Source: an uncultured Bacillota bacterium (lineage in GTDB: Bacteria; Bacillota; Clostridia; Lachnospirales; Lachnospiraceae). From it: a DNA stretch of 64,000 nt. Location: contig CASEXH010000001.1 in the NCBI GenBank assembly GCA_949291945.1, forward strand, positions 186,001 through 250,000. Direction: 5' to 3'. A program made the translations under genes and the position numbers. Every line of letters begins with the position of its first letter. Positions within the stretch are counted from its first letter, which is position 1. The notes below the pieces were generated by a model that was not told the origin of the DNA, made no database searches, and was given only the letters and a program-made list of their open reading frames with translations. Of the stretch, positions 46,061-56,586 are shown piece after piece.

Positions 46061-46090
46061 AAAAAATAACCGGAGAGAACTTCTCTCCGG
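46061..46090 (-). terminator. Terminator of tRNA-Ala
   Basis: CCGGAGAGAA/TTCTCTCCGG arms (46070-46079 and 46081-46090), then TTATTTTTT on the minus strand. Confidence 0.85.
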
Positions 46091-46104
46091 ACACTAAAGG
46101 TAAG

Positions 46105-46177
46105 TGGAGCATACGGGACTTGAACCCGTGACCTCCACACTGCCAGTGTGGCGCGCTCCCAACTGCGCTAATGCCCC
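46105..46177 (-). tRNA. tRNA-Ala (anticodon GGC)
   Basis: 73 bases. Acceptor GGGGCAT pairs with ATGCTCC (one G-U), D arm AGCGCAGTTGGGAGCGC, anticodon stem CCACA/TGTGG with loop CTGGCAG (anticodon GGC), T arm GGGTTCAAGTCC. Discriminator A. Confidence 0.95.
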
Positions 46178-46190
46178 ATACACTTTCTTT

Positions 46191-46218
46191 ATTATAACAT
46201 TTATTTTCATAAATGCAA
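46191..46218 (-). promoter_or_regulatory. Promoter of tRNA-Ala
   Basis: Minus-strand TTGCAT, 16-base spacer, consensus TATAAT. Confidence 0.75.
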
Positions 46219-46258
46219 GAAAAATTTCTTCAACTTCATAAATTTATGCATCCCTTCA

Positions 46259-46337
46259 GGGCATGGTGCTTCGGATATAGGATATCCGGTGCAAGCTTGC
46301 TTGCAGAGTCTTTTCTATATCCGAAGACATATGGCCC
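46259..46337. repeat. Large hairpin element downstream of the 2-hydroxyacid dehydrogenase
   Basis: Perfect twelve-pair stem CTTCGGATATAG/CTATATCCGAAG (46269-46280 and 46315-46326) with outer GGGC/GCCC pairs; the loop has a GCAAGCTTGC palindrome. No T-run on either side. Confidence 0.7.
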
Positions 46338-46373
46338 TTAGTCATAGAAGATTTAGCTGCTGCAGCAGAAGAG

Positions 46374-47324
46374 CTATTCATCCCTTACCTGCACCAGATT
46401 TCTCAGCTTCTCTCCCATCAGGTATCTGTGCAGATTGTTCACGCAGATATCCACCACATTGTCCAGAGTCACTGAAAGATGGTAGCCGCCTGAAACATGA
46501 GGTGTAAGAAACACCTGAGGCATGTCCCATAGGGGATGATCTTTTGGCAGAGGCTCTGGATCCGTAACATCCAGTGCGGCTCCTCCCAGTTTTCCCTCTT
46601 TTAAAGCCAGGTACAGATCCTCTGTAGAAACCGTATCCCCTCTGCCTCCATTTAAGAAAAGACTTCCCGGTTTCATCTGATCAAAAAATTCTTTTCCGAA
46701 AAATCTCTTGTTTTCCTCTGAACTTGGAAGAAAAGAAACCACCGCATCTGCTTTTGGCAGAAGCCCTTTAGTATCCTCCTGGAGGTGGAGCTCATCCACA
46801 TATTCCGGACAGGGACTGTAAGATCTCTTAATTCCGATCACGTAAGCCCCCAGAACATGGGCCAGCCAGGCGAAATGTTTACCAATATCTCCCAATCCCA
46901 GGACTATGACTGTAGTGTCTCTAATGGACGTAACCTGTCCCTCATCCTCCCATTTATGAGCTTTCTGATCATCCCGATAAAGGTGTAATTTTTTCTGCAT
47001 CGCCAGAAGCATGGCAAACATATGTTCCGATACCGCCTGGCCATATGCGCCGCTGCAGGAAGTGAGAAACCGGTCTCCCATGATCTCTTTCTTTGCATAG
47101 GCATCAAATCCGGCAGAATTCAGCTGCAGCCATTCCAGTTTCTTTGCCTTTTTTACCATTTCCGGAGAAACGTTGCCCAAAATGATCTCCGCCTGATCCA
47201 CCTGCTCCTGGGTAACACTTTCAGGATCTGAAAAAATAAGCTTCTCATTCTGGGCAGTATTTTTCAGTAATTCCTGATGCTTTGCATTTACAGGAAGCAC
47301 TGTCAGTATGGTCTTTTCCTGCAT
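46374..47324 (-). CDS. D-2-hydroxyacid dehydrogenase, NAD-dependent
   Basis: 316 residues. The Rossmann motif is VLGLGDIGKHFAWLAHVLGA at about 143-162. Catalytic residues are the Arg in NGGRGDTV, the Glu in DVTDPEPLPKDHPLW and the His in LTPHVSGGY. The family interconverts 2-keto acids and D-2-hydroxy acids (glyoxylate, phosphoglycerate or D-lactate types); the exact substrate is not determined. It begins 41 bases after the sigH stop. Confidence 0.9.
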   Translation of the reverse strand: MQEKTILTVLPVNAKHQELLKNTAQNEKLIFSDPESVTQEQVDQAEIILGNVSPEMVKKAKKLEWLQLNSAGFDAYAKKEIMGDRFLTSCSGAYGQAVSEHMFAMLLAMQKKLHLYRDDQKAHKWEDEGQVTSIRDTTVIVLGLGDIGKHFAWLAHVLGAYVIGIKRSYSPCPEYVDELHLQEDTKGLLPKADAVVSFLPSSEENKRFFGKEFFDQMKPGSLFLNGGRGDTVSTEDLYLALKEGKLGGAALDVTDPEPLPKDHPLWDMPQVFLTPHVSGGYHLSVTLDNVVDICVNNLHRYLMGEKLRNLVQVRDE

Positions 47325-47364
47325 AGACCCTCACCCTCTTTCTCTTAAAATATCTGTGTATTCT

Positions 47365-47958
47365 TCAAACCTTTTCTGTCAAAAGATAGATTTTATTCCT
47401 TATTCTCTGAAGGGCGTTATCAATGGATTTGGGTGATTTCTCCATCTGCTGGGCAATCCGGTGGTAATCCTGTCCCTCCAGATAGAGCTCCAGAACCTGA
47501 TTTTCAAAGAGGCTGAGTTTTTTTCTGATCTTTTCCAGCATAATGTCTGCATTTTCTCTGTCAATAATGATCTCTTCCGGATTCTGCTGCTTGGTATCCT
47601 CTGTATCCTTCAGAGGACTGTTTTCCTCACTTAAAGAAATATAGGAATTTAAAGGCCTGTGCTTCTGTCTGCCTGATATTTCTATCGCCTTATAAATCTG
47701 TCTCTCCACACACAGATTAGCAAAAGTGGCAAAAGAAGCGTTCTTATCCGGACGGTAATCCCGCACTGCCCGGAAAAGCCCGATCATCCCCTCCTGGATC
47801 AGATCTTCCTGTTCTCCTCCGATGAGGAACATAGCATGGGCTTTTTTCCGAACCATGCCCTTATATTTGTCGATCAGAAACTCTTCCAGTTTCTTTTCTC
47901 CGTTTTGCGCCCTACGGATCAGCTCCTCATCGGAAATCCCTTCATACTCTTTCATCAT
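47365..47958 (-). CDS. sigH: Sporulation sigma factor SigH (Spo0H-like)
   Basis: 197 residues with sigma-70 regions 2 and 4. Region 2 reads EEFLIDKYKGMVRKKAHAMF, DLIQEGMIGLFRAVRDYRPD and FATFANLCVERQIYKAIE; region 4 near the end is LSLFENQVLELYLEGQDYHRI followed by SIDNALQRIRNKI. The order cysE-cysS-mrnC-rlmB-sigH is conserved in Firmicutes, supporting the Spo0H assignment. It drives early sporulation and stationary-phase genes. Fourteen bases separate it from rlmB, so it can be read from the T-box promoter, and perhaps from an internal promoter I could not identify. Confidence 0.93.
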   Translation of the reverse strand: MMKEYEGISDEELIRRAQNGEKKLEEFLIDKYKGMVRKKAHAMFLIGGEQEDLIQEGMIGLFRAVRDYRPDKNASFATFANLCVERQIYKAIEISGRQKHRPLNSYISLSEENSPLKDTEDTKQQNPEEIIIDRENADIMLEKIRKKLSLFENQVLELYLEGQDYHRIAQQMEKSPKSIDNALQRIRNKIYLLTEKV

Positions 47959-47972
47959 ATCTGAAACCTGTA

Positions 47973-48722
47973 CTACTTACTTAATCTCTGCCTTACGATC
48001 TCATAGGCCAGCACTCCCGCAGCTACAGAAGCATTTAAAGAGTCAATATCCCCCTTCATGGGGATAGAAGCAATGAAATCGCATGTTTCTTTCACCAGCT
48101 TAGACACACCCTGGCCCTCATTGCCGATGACCAGTCCTATAGGTCCTTTCAAATCCAGGTCATACATCCGGGTACCACCCATATCTGCACAGACAAACCA
48201 GATTCCCTCTTTTTTCAGGCTTTCAATAGTTCTGGCAATATTGGTCACTTTTGCCACCGGAGTATAATTTAAAGCCCCTGCAGATGTCCTGACTACCACA
48301 GGAGTCAGTCCTGCCGCCCGGTTCTTGGAAATGATCACCCCGTGGGCCCCTGCCAGATTGGCCGTGCGGATAATGGCCCCCAGATTGTGTGGATCTTCAA
48401 TATTATCCAGTATAAAAAGGAAAGGCGGTTCCCCTTTTTTTCTGGCAGCTTCCAGTATATCCTCCACCTGGGCATAGGCATAAGCTGCTGTCTGGGCGAT
48501 GACTCCCTGATGTATCCCTGTCTGAGACATCTGGTCCAAACGTTCTTTTTTGACAAATTTTACGATCGTATTCTGCTTTTTTGCCTCCCGGAGAATGGTC
48601 CGCACCGGCCCGTCCTCACAGTGCTCCAGCACAAAAAGCTTATCTATCGTCCTGCCGGAACGAAAAGCCTCCAGCACTGCATTTCGTCCTTCAATATTAC
48701 TTTCCTGGTACCTGTTCTCCAT
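47973..48722 (-). CDS. rlmB: 23S rRNA 2'-O-methyltransferase RlmB (SpoU family)
   Basis: 249 residues. An N-terminal substrate-binding domain (NAVLEAFRSGRTIDKLFV) precedes the SPOUT domain with LDNIEDPHNLGAIIRTANLAG, VIGNEGQGVSKLV and IPMKGDIDSLNASVAAGVLAYE, the three SpoU motifs that form the knotted SAM site. Methylates a 23S rRNA guanosine in related bacteria. Overlaps the end of mrnC by 26 bases. Confidence 0.95.
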   Translation of the reverse strand: MENRYQESNIEGRNAVLEAFRSGRTIDKLFVLEHCEDGPVRTILREAKKQNTIVKFVKKERLDQMSQTGIHQGVIAQTAAYAYAQVEDILEAARKKGEPPFLFILDNIEDPHNLGAIIRTANLAGAHGVIISKNRAAGLTPVVVRTSAGALNYTPVAKVTNIARTIESLKKEGIWFVCADMGGTRMYDLDLKGPIGLVIGNEGQGVSKLVKETCDFIASIPMKGDIDSLNASVAAGVLAYEIVRQRLSK

Positions 48723-49146
48723 CCTTTTCTCCTTCCTGAAGTCCCAGTTTCACCAGCTCCAGTATCCGCCCCCACTGTTCGGTAAGATACAGATATCCCA
48801 TAAGAGCCTCAAAGCCTGTGGCCCTCCGGTAGTCGGACATGGTGGCGTTTTTGGCCATGGTATAGGATTTAGCGTTTCTCCCCCTACGGAAGATCCCTAT
48901 CTCTTGTTCTGTCAGACAGGGCTTCAGTTTTTCGATCATTTCCGACTGGGCAGAAGCCTTCACCAGCCTGTTGGCTCTCTGGTTCAGTTTGTTTACCTGG
49001 GTATTTCCCTTTTCCACTAAAAGAGTACGGATCACCAGTTCATAAACTGCGTCTCCGATATAGGCCAGGGTCAGAGGCGAGTAAGTCCGGATATCCGGTG
49101 CCTCCAGCCCGAAAAGCTCCCTGAAATATTCTAAGCTCTTTTCCAT
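48697..49146 (-). CDS. mrnC: Mini-ribonuclease III
   Basis: 149 residues, an RNase III catalytic domain without the double-stranded RNA-binding domain. The signature LTLAYIGDAVYELVIRTLLV holds the conserved Asp and Glu; KNATMSDYRRATGFEALMGYLYL gives the second catalytic region. In Bacillus the enzyme matures 23S rRNA. Overlaps cysS by 16 bases at its 5' end and rlmB by 26 at its 3' end. Confidence 0.95.
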   Translation of the reverse strand: MEKSLEYFRELFGLEAPDIRTYSPLTLAYIGDAVYELVIRTLLVEKGNTQVNKLNQRANRLVKASAQSEMIEKLKPCLTEQEIGIFRRGRNAKSYTMAKNATMSDYRRATGFEALMGYLYLTEQWGRILELVKLGLQEGEKDGEQVPGK

Positions 49147-50537
49147 TGCACGCCTTCTCTCGTATCTTTCAGAATGATTCCCATAGCCGCCAGCTGATCT
49201 CTGATCTCATCTGCCCGTTTGAAATTTTTCTCTTTTCTGGCCGCCTGGCGTTCAGCAATGAGTTTTTCCACATCTTCATCCAGCATTTCCTCTTCTTTAT
49301 CCACCAAAAGTCCCAGAACATCGCTTAATTTCACGATAGTATCAAAGAGATACTGAACAAATGCCTTGCTGCTGTCTCCATTTCCATGAGTATTAGCAAA
49401 TTTTACCAGTTCAAAGATAGATGCAATGGCATCTGCTGTATTAAAATCATCTTCCATAGCTTCTTCATATTTTTTCACATACCTCTGAACTTCTTCAGTC
49501 AGTTTTATCTCCTCTTCAGTCATATCCTCACACTGAGCGGATTTTGTCAGACGTTTTAACTGGTCTGCACAGGTGATAATCCTGTCCAAAGCATTTTTAG
49601 AAGATTCCATCAGTTCTGCGCTGAAGTTCAGCGGACTTCTGTAGTGTGCATTCAGCATAAAGAAACGCAGGACCTGGAGGTCATACTTCTCACCGATTTC
49701 CCGGACAGTGAAGAAATTCCCCAAAGATTTAGACATTTTCCGGTTGTCGATATTCAGGAAAGCATTGTGCATCCAGTATCTGGCAAAAGTCTTGCCATTG
49801 CAGCACTCAGACTGGGCGATCTCATTTTCATGGTGAGGAAAGATCAGATCCTCTCCTCCTGCATGGATATCGATTTCTTCTCCCAGATATTTTTTAGACA
49901 TCACAGAACACTCGATATGCCAGCCGGGACGTCCTTCTCCCCAGGGAGAAACCCAGTAAGGCTCTCCTTCTTTTTTGGGTTTCCACAAAACGAAGTCCAG
50001 TGGATCCTCTTTCTGGTCTTCTCCGGAAACCTGAAGAGAGCGGAATCCGGATTGGAGGTCTTCCAGATTCTTATGGGAAAGCTTCCCATATTCTTTAAAA
50101 TTCTTTACCCGGAAATATACAGTGCCGTTGACTTCATAGGCAAAGCCTTTGTCGATCAAAGTCTGGATCATCTCGATCATGCCGTCGATTTCCTGGGTAG
50201 CCAGAGGATGGGTGGTAGCCGGTTTTACATTCATATCTGCCATATCCTTTTTGCATTCTTTAATATAACGGGTGGAAATTTCTTCAGCGCTGACTCCTTC
50301 TTCAATAGCCTTGGCAATGATCTTATCATCTACATCTGTGAAGTTCGATACATAATTGACTTCATAGCCTTTGTACTCCATGTATCTGCGCACAGTGTCA
50401 AAAACAATCATGGGCCTGGCATTTCCGATATGGATAAAGTTATAGACCGTAGGCCCGCATACATACATTTTCACCTTTCCCTCTTCCAGAGGAATAAATT
50501 CTTCCTTTCTCTTTGTCAGGGTGTTGTAGATCTTCAT
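49131..50537 (-). CDS. cysS: Cysteinyl-tRNA synthetase
   Basis: 468 residues. Class I synthetase with [17 protein letters not shown] (zinc Cys and HIGH), [23 protein letters not shown] with further zinc ligands, and the KMSKS loop [11 protein letters not shown]. Charges tRNA-Cys. The start overlaps the cysE stop by four bases (ATGA), so Cys synthesis and Cys-tRNA charging are coupled under one T-box. Confidence 0.97.
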   Translation of the reverse strand: MKIYNTLTKRKEEFIPLEEGKVKMYVCGPTVYNFIHIGNARPMIVFDTVRRYMEYKGYEVNYVSNFTDVDDKIIAKAIEEGVSAEEISTRYIKECKKDMADMNVKPATTHPLATQEIDGMIEMIQTLIDKGFAYEVNGTVYFRVKNFKEYGKLSHKNLEDLQSGFRSLQVSGEDQKEDPLDFVLWKPKKEGEPYWVSPWGEGRPGWHIECSVMSKKYLGEEIDIHAGGEDLIFPHHENEIAQSECCNGKTFARYWMHNAFLNIDNRKMSKSLGNFFTVREIGEKYDLQVLRFFMLNAHYRSPLNFSAELMESSKNALDRIITCADQLKRLTKSAQCEDMTEEEIKLTEEVQRYVKKYEEAMEDDFNTADAIASIFELVKFANTHGNGDSSKAFVQYLFDTIVKLSDVLGLLVDKEEEMLDEDVEKLIAERQAARKEKNFKRADEIRDQLAAMGIILKDTREGVQWKRA

Positions 50538-51286
50538 GAATTTTCTCCTTTTCTCATTGCATTTTCCAATTCTAATCTGTGCTCCTGCTCAGCCTTCTCT
50601 CTGGCCCTGCGGCACATTTCTTCTTTTTCTCTCATATCCTGGAGTTCGTAATTCATCTTCTGGAGTTCTGAACGAAGCTTTTCATTTTCCTTCTGCAGGA
50701 TATGGATATCGTCCAATGTAGGATCCGGCAGATGTACCTGGTCCATATCCACTCTGGGGACTTTCTTATTTTCTCTTTTTACCACTCTTCCCGGAACTCC
50801 CACTACGGTACAGTTAGGCGGCACCTCCTCCAATACCACGCTGCCAGCGCCAATCTTGGAATTTTCCCCAATAGTAAAAGATCCCAGGATCTTGGCCCCT
50901 GCGCTGACCATTACATTGTCCTTCAGGGTAGGGTGACGCTTTCCTGTCTCTTTTCCTGTTCCTCCCAGAGTCACTCCCTGGTACAGGGTCACATTATCGC
51001 CGATAATGGCCGTCTCTCCTATGATTACTCCGGCCCCGTGGTCGATAAATAATCCTTTTCCTATTTTTGCCCCGGGATGGATTTCAATACCTGTTTTTCT
51101 GGCTGCTCTCTGAGAAATCCATCTAGCCAGAAAGTAATGGCCCTTTTCATATAGTTTATGAGCCCTCCTGTATTGGATCATTACCCGGAAACTAGGATAC
51201 AACAGTACCTCAAGAGGAGACTTTATAGCCGGGTCCCGTTCCTGGATCACCTGAAATTCTTCTCTAATATGTCCGATAAACCCCAT
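50534..51286 (-). CDS. cysE: Serine O-acetyltransferase with C-terminal coiled coil
   Basis: 250 residues. Makes O-acetylserine, the acceptor for sulfide in cysteine synthesis. The left-handed beta-helix repeats are clear: [40 protein letters not shown] with the catalytic region, and [18 protein letters not shown]. Unlike most short Gram-positive SATs (about 170-220 residues), the last 60-65 residues after [17 protein letters not shown] form a charged coiled coil ([16 protein letters not shown]). First gene of the operon; leader contains a T-box. Confidence 0.95.
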   Translation of the reverse strand: MGFIGHIREEFQVIQERDPAIKSPLEVLLYPSFRVMIQYRRAHKLYEKGHYFLARWISQRAARKTGIEIHPGAKIGKGLFIDHGAGVIIGETAIIGDNVTLYQGVTLGGTGKETGKRHPTLKDNVMVSAGAKILGSFTIGENSKIGAGSVVLEEVPPNCTVVGVPGRVVKRENKKVPRVDMDQVHLPDPTLDDIHILQKENEKLRSELQKMNYELQDMREKEEMCRRAREKAEQEHRLELENAMRKGENS

Positions 51287-51384
51287 TTTCTCACCTCAAT
51301 CCTAAAACTTATTTTCTGCTATCCGTCAAAACCTATGGCCTCTCTGCCATAGGTAAACGCCTCCGGGGCAGCAGTTCTATTTTC

Positions 51385-51648
51385 TTTTCAAAAAGAAAGT
51401 CCCTATATCCCAAGGGACATAGAGACGAATATTTCCGCGGTTCCACTCTACTTGAAGACAAAGGTCTTCCGCTTATCACCCCGTAACGCTGGTCTGCGTG
51501 TCCGGCTGTGTTCTGATAAGACAGTCACCGGACCGGCTCCCGAATGCACTTTCCCGGATTTCTCTATAAAAGGGCTTTCAGCCGGCGGCCCCTTCTCTCT
51601 GGATAAATCATACCCGGTACTCTTTTCGTTCCAAGCCTTTCCATATCT
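51385..51648 (-). promoter_or_regulatory. T-box riboswitch, probably cysteine-specific
   Basis: The minus-strand leader has the universal antiterminator core GTGGAACCGCGG (plus 51435-51446), a terminator stem GTCCCT/AGGGAC followed by TTTCTTTTT (51385-51418), and the Stem I pieces AGAGTACCGGG and CTGAAAGCCC. The likely specifier codon UGC (plus 51546-51548) is followed by A and UUCGGGAG, as usual. UGC fits the cysE-cysS genes downstream. Uncharged tRNA-Cys would promote readthrough into the five-gene operon. Confidence 0.92.
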
Positions 51649-51654
51649 TCTATT

Positions 51655-51683
51655 AGTTTATTCATAAATCCCAGGTTTGTCAA
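51655..51683 (-). promoter_or_regulatory. Promoter of the T-box cysE operon
   Basis: Minus-strand consensus TTGACA, 17-base spacer, TAAACT. Confidence 0.75.
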
Positions 51684-51720
51684 TAGGAAAACCATTGGAA
51701 ACCTGCCCCAGCCCGTACAT

Positions 51721-51759
51721 AAAAAAAGGAAGCCCTGACCTTTTACGGAAAGGACTCCC
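51721..51759 (-). terminator. Terminator of gdhA
   Basis: GGGAGTC/GGCTTCC outer stem (51728-51734 with 51753-51759) and an inner CTTT/AAAG stem, followed by seven T on the minus strand. Confidence 0.8.
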
Positions 51760-51827
51760 TCTTCTCTATATCCAGAATGCGGAGGATACAGTGTACGAAT
51801 GTATTACCTAATACATTTTTTACAATA

Positions 51828-53180
<1,353 letters not shown>

Positions 53181-53203
53181 TCACATTTTTTACTCTGTGA
53201 TGT

Positions 53204-53232
53204 ATTATAAAGCCTTTATCGATATTTTGCAA
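53204..53232 (-). promoter_or_regulatory. Promoter of gdhA
   Basis: Minus-strand TTGCAA, 17-base spacer, consensus TATAAT, about 36 bases from the expected start site to the start codon. The rest of 53233-53426 is T-rich on the plus strand and has no gene I recognise. Confidence 0.8.
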
Positions 53233-53426
53233 GATTATTTTTCCATTCCTGCATATTTTTTAATTATACCTGTTATTCCAGATTATTATATTGTTTTTTT
53301 GAATCCTTTTCCTTTTTTTGTTTCATTTCCTTTATTCCTGTAAATCAGAACTATCAAAAAGTGTCCTGAGCTGCAATTACGGCCTCATCTTCTGAAGACC
53401 GCAGCCGGTGATCTTCCCGTTCCAGA

Positions 53427-53984
53427 TCAGTTTTCCTGTTCTTCCGGGACCTGCTGCCTGCAGCAGCCCTGGCAGGAAGGCATGCTCCTGTCATCTCCCA
53501 TCAGATCCCGGACACTGGTAAGGGCGCACACCGCATGGGCGGAGATTCCCTCCATACTGCCGGTAAATCCCAGCCCTTCCTCTGTAGTGGCCTTAATATT
53601 CACCTGATTTTCCTCCAGGTGAAGAGCCTGGGCCACATTTTGGATCATCGTGTCTATATAGGGGAGCAGTTTCGGCTTCTGAGCAATGATAGTTGCGTCA
53701 ATGTTATTAATTACATACATATTTTCTTCCAGAAGTTTTCCCACATGCTGAAGAAGAAGGATACTGGAAATACCCTTATACTTTGGATCTGTATCCGGAA
53801 AATGTCTTCCGATATCCCGAAGAGCCGCTGCTCCCAGCAGGGCATCCATAATAGCATGGACTACCACATCTGCGTCAGAGTGGCCCAGCAGTCCCTTATC
53901 CCAGGGGATATTCACTCCCCCCAGGATCAGGTCTCTTCCCTCTGTCAGTTTATGGACGTCATATCCCATTCCAACCCGTATCAT
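53427..53984 (-). CDS. ispF: 2-C-methyl-D-erythritol 2,4-cyclodiphosphate synthase
   Basis: 185 residues; a core of about 158 is normal. Non-mevalonate isoprenoid pathway enzyme forming the cyclodiphosphate. Zinc ligands appear in GMGYDVHKL (Asp8, His10) and [11 protein letters not shown] (His42); the signature [21 protein letters not shown] and [10 protein letters not shown] are intact. The C-terminus carries an extra 25 residues with a cysteine cluster, [10 protein letters not shown], not part of the family. It begins ten bases after the copA stop, an odd partner for a copper operon. Confidence 0.95.
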   Translation of the reverse strand: MIRVGMGYDVHKLTEGRDLILGGVNIPWDKGLLGHSDADVVVHAIMDALLGAAALRDIGRHFPDTDPKYKGISSILLLQHVGKLLEENMYVINNIDATIIAQKPKLLPYIDTMIQNVAQALHLEENQVNIKATTEEGLGFTGSMEGISAHAVCALTSVRDLMGDDRSMPSCQGCCRQQVPEEQEN

Positions 53985-53994
53985 AGTCTGTCTC

Positions 53995-54198
53995 CTACTC
54001 TACAGATACGACTTCGTATCCGGCATCCACCACAGCTTTTGTCAGGTCTTCTTTGCTTACAGAATCCGGAGCCTCAACATAGGCTTCCTTTTTTTCCAGA
54101 TTTACTTCCGCCTTTACACCTTCAATACCATTTAAGGCTTTTGTCACTGCTGCCTGGCAGTGAGGGCACATCATACCTTCAATCTTCATTGTATACAT
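53995..54198 (-). CDS. copZ: Putative CopZ-like copper chaperone from an internal start within copA
   Basis: 67 residues in the same frame as the copA end, starting [14 protein letters not shown]. The minus strand has AATAAGGAGG (plus 54207-54216) eight bases before this ATG, a near-perfect Shine-Dalgarno inside the coding region. The product has the length of free CopZ chaperones (67-70 residues) and the MxCxxC copper site. I infer that both a fused domain and a free chaperone are made. Alternatively this is a recent in-frame fusion of copA and copZ that kept the old ribosome site by chance. Confidence 0.6.
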   Translation of the reverse strand: MYTMKIEGMMCPHCQAAVTKALNGIEGVKAEVNLEKKEAYVEAPDSVSKEDLTKAVVDAGYEVVSVE

Positions 54199-56574
54199 AT
54201 TCATTTCCTCCTTATTATCAGCCGCTTTTGCGGCAGTATTTACTGTCTGTTCTGTATTTACTTCTACAGACCGGATATTTTCTTCCTGCTGAGGCTTTTT
54301 CAACACGTGGAAAAATCTCAATCTGAGAGCGTTGGATACTACAAAAAGGCTGCTGAGGCTCATAGCTGCTGCCCCGAACATAGGGCTCAGCTTCAGGCCA
54401 AACGCTGTGTAGAAGACTCCGGCTGCCAGAGGGATCCCGCAGACATTGTAAAAAAATGCCCAGAATAGATTCTCCTTGATATTCCGGATCACCGCCTTGC
54501 TCAGCCCGACAGCAGTCACCACATCCAGGAGATCATTCTTCATCAGAACGATATCTGCGCTTTCAATTGCCACATCTGTGCCTGCCCCAATGGCGATACC
54601 TACATCTGCTCTGGCCAGAGCCGGGGCGTCGTTGATCCCGTCTCCCACCATAGCCACTTTCCGGCCGCTTTCCTGTAGCTTCGCCACTTCTCTTTCCTTA
54701 TCCTGGGGAAGGACCTCAGCAATGACAGTATCAATATCCAGCTGCCGCTGAATGGCTTTTGCAGTCCTTTCATTATCTCCTGTAAGCATGATAACCTGAA
54801 TCCCCATTTTTTTCAACTCTCGGATAGCCTGTGCGCTGGTAGGTTTCACCACGTCTGCCGCTCCGATCACGCCCAGAAGCTCCTTTTCAGCAGCGAAAAG
54901 CAAGGGGGTTTTCCCCTCTCCTGTCAGGTTTTCCAGATAATCTTCTATGCCGGCGCAGCTGATATTCTTTTCCTTCATCAGTCTGAGATTTCCTGCATAA
55001 TATTTCTTTCCCTCAATGACCGCTTCTATACCCATACCGGCCACTGCGGAAAATTCTGAAGCTTCCGGAAGAGAGATATCTTCTTCTGCTGCTTTTGCAA
55101 GAACTGCCTCTGCTAAAGGATGTTCACTTTTCTTCTCCATAGCAGCGGCGATCTTCAGCAATTCTGTACTGTCTGTCTTCACTCCATAGATATCTGTGAC
55201 CACCGGTTTTCCCTGAGTAATGGTCCCTGTCTTATCCAGCACTACACTCTGGATATTGTGAGTAACTTCCAAAGCCTCTCCTGACTTGATCAGGATACCA
55301 TTTTCCGCTCCTTTTCCTGTTCCTACCATAATAGCCACCGGAGTTGCCAGTCCCAGAGCGCAAGGGCAGGAAATAACCAGAACAGAGATGGCACAGGACA
55401 GGGCAAATTCAAAATCCGCACCTGACAGGATCCATACTACAGCAGTGATAAGTGCAATGGTCATTACAATGGGCACGAAAACTCCTGCGATCTTATCTGC
55501 GATTTTTGCAATAGGCGCCTTGCTGGCGCTGGCATCCTCCACCAGATGTATGATCTGAGAAAAAGTAGTATCATCTCCTACCTTTGAAGCTTTCATGCGG
55601 AAGAAACCAGCCTTATTCATGGTAGCAGCGATCACCTGATCTCCCGGCATCTTCTGGACGGGAATACTCTCTCCTGTAATAGCCGCCTCGTCGATGCTGG
55701 TAGTTCCCTCCAGCACCACGCCATCGGCAGGAACACTGCTTCCCGGCTTTACCTGGAGAATGTCACCGATCTGGATCTCTTCCGCAGGGATCTCCACTAC
55801 GCCTCCGCTGCGCTCTACAAAAGCTGTCTTCGGCGCCAGGTCCATCAATTTATTGATGGCTTCACTGGTCTTTCCCTTAGACCGGGCCTCCAGATATTTT
55901 CCGATGTTGATCAGAGCCAGGATCATCACCGCCGATTCAAAATACAGATCATGAAGATACCGGTTTACCAGATCCAGATCCTGTACCCCCAGTCCATACC
56001 CCATACGGTAAATGGCAAAAATGCCATATACCAGAGAAGCCGTGGAGCCTACGGCAATCAAGGTATCCATATTGGGGGCTCCATGGAATAAGGTGCTGAA
56101 TCCCTTGGTATAATAAGCCCTGTTAATATAGATCACCGGGATACACAGCAGAAACTGGGTCATGGCAAATCCCACTGCATTTACTGTACCGTGGAGAAAT
56201 CCGGGAAGAGGCAGTCCGATCATATGCCCCATGGAGACATACATCAGAGGGATCAGAAAAATAAAAGACCAGATGGTCCGTTTCTTCATATATTCCAAGT
56301 GTTCCTTTACCGGATCAGTTCCTTCTTCCCGGGTTTTTTGCTTCCCGGAAGAAGTTTCTTTTTTCCCCTGGACGCTTGCCCCGTATCCCGCATGGACCAC
56401 CGCATCTATGATCCCCTGTTCCTGGATCACTGCATCGTTAAATTCTACCTGCATGCTGTTGGTCAGGAGATTCACACTGACCTCCTTCACCCCTTCCAGC
56501 TTACTGACACATTTTTCCACTCTGGAGGAGCAGGCAGAACAGGTCATTCCTGTCACGTCAAACTTTTCCTTCAT
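53995..56574 (-). CDS. copA: Copper-exporting P1B-type ATPase with N- and C-terminal HMA domains
   Basis: 859 residues. The N-terminal heavy-metal domain binds Cu+ through MTCSAC (Cys12, Cys15). Eight membrane helices follow, with the transport site [11 protein letters not shown], the phosphorylation motif [14 protein letters not shown] and the hinge [16 protein letters not shown]. After the last helix a linker (about 745-790) leads to a second HMA domain with MMCPHC (Cys803, Cys806). A C-terminal HMA is unusual for CopA. An internal ribosome site lies exactly before it (see the nested CDS). In an operon with csoR upstream and ispF downstream. Confidence 0.96.
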   Translation of the reverse strand: MKEKFDVTGMTCSACSSRVEKCVSKLEGVKEVSVNLLTNSMQVEFNDAVIQEQGIIDAVVHAGYGASVQGKKETSSGKQKTREEGTDPVKEHLEYMKKRTIWSFIFLIPLMYVSMGHMIGLPLPGFLHGTVNAVGFAMTQFLLCIPVIYINRAYYTKGFSTLFHGAPNMDTLIAVGSTASLVYGIFAIYRMGYGLGVQDLDLVNRYLHDLYFESAVMILALINIGKYLEARSKGKTSEAINKLMDLAPKTAFVERSGGVVEIPAEEIQIGDILQVKPGSSVPADGVVLEGTTSIDEAAITGESIPVQKMPGDQVIAATMNKAGFFRMKASKVGDDTTFSQIIHLVEDASASKAPIAKIADKIAGVFVPIVMTIALITAVVWILSGADFEFALSCAISVLVISCPCALGLATPVAIMVGTGKGAENGILIKSGEALEVTHNIQSVVLDKTGTITQGKPVVTDIYGVKTDSTELLKIAAAMEKKSEHPLAEAVLAKAAEEDISLPEASEFSAVAGMGIEAVIEGKKYYAGNLRLMKEKNISCAGIEDYLENLTGEGKTPLLFAAEKELLGVIGAADVVKPTSAQAIRELKKMGIQVIMLTGDNERTAKAIQRQLDIDTVIAEVLPQDKEREVAKLQESGRKVAMVGDGINDAPALARADVGIAIGAGTDVAIESADIVLMKNDLLDVVTAVGLSKAVIRNIKENLFWAFFYNVCGIPLAAGVFYTAFGLKLSPMFGAAAMSLSSLFVVSNALRLRFFHVLKKPQQEENIRSVEVNTEQTVNTAAKAADNKEEMNMYTMKIEGMMCPHCQAAVTKALNGIEGVKAEVNLEKKEAYVEAPDSVSKEDLTKAVVDAGYEVVSVE

Positions 56575-56586
56575 AGCATTGCCCTC

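Noticed and set aside
45705..46377. Prophage or integrative element between the tRNA genes
   Set aside because: Apart from the holin-like gene I see no integrase, no direct repeats matching the tRNA 3' ends, and no other phage genes.
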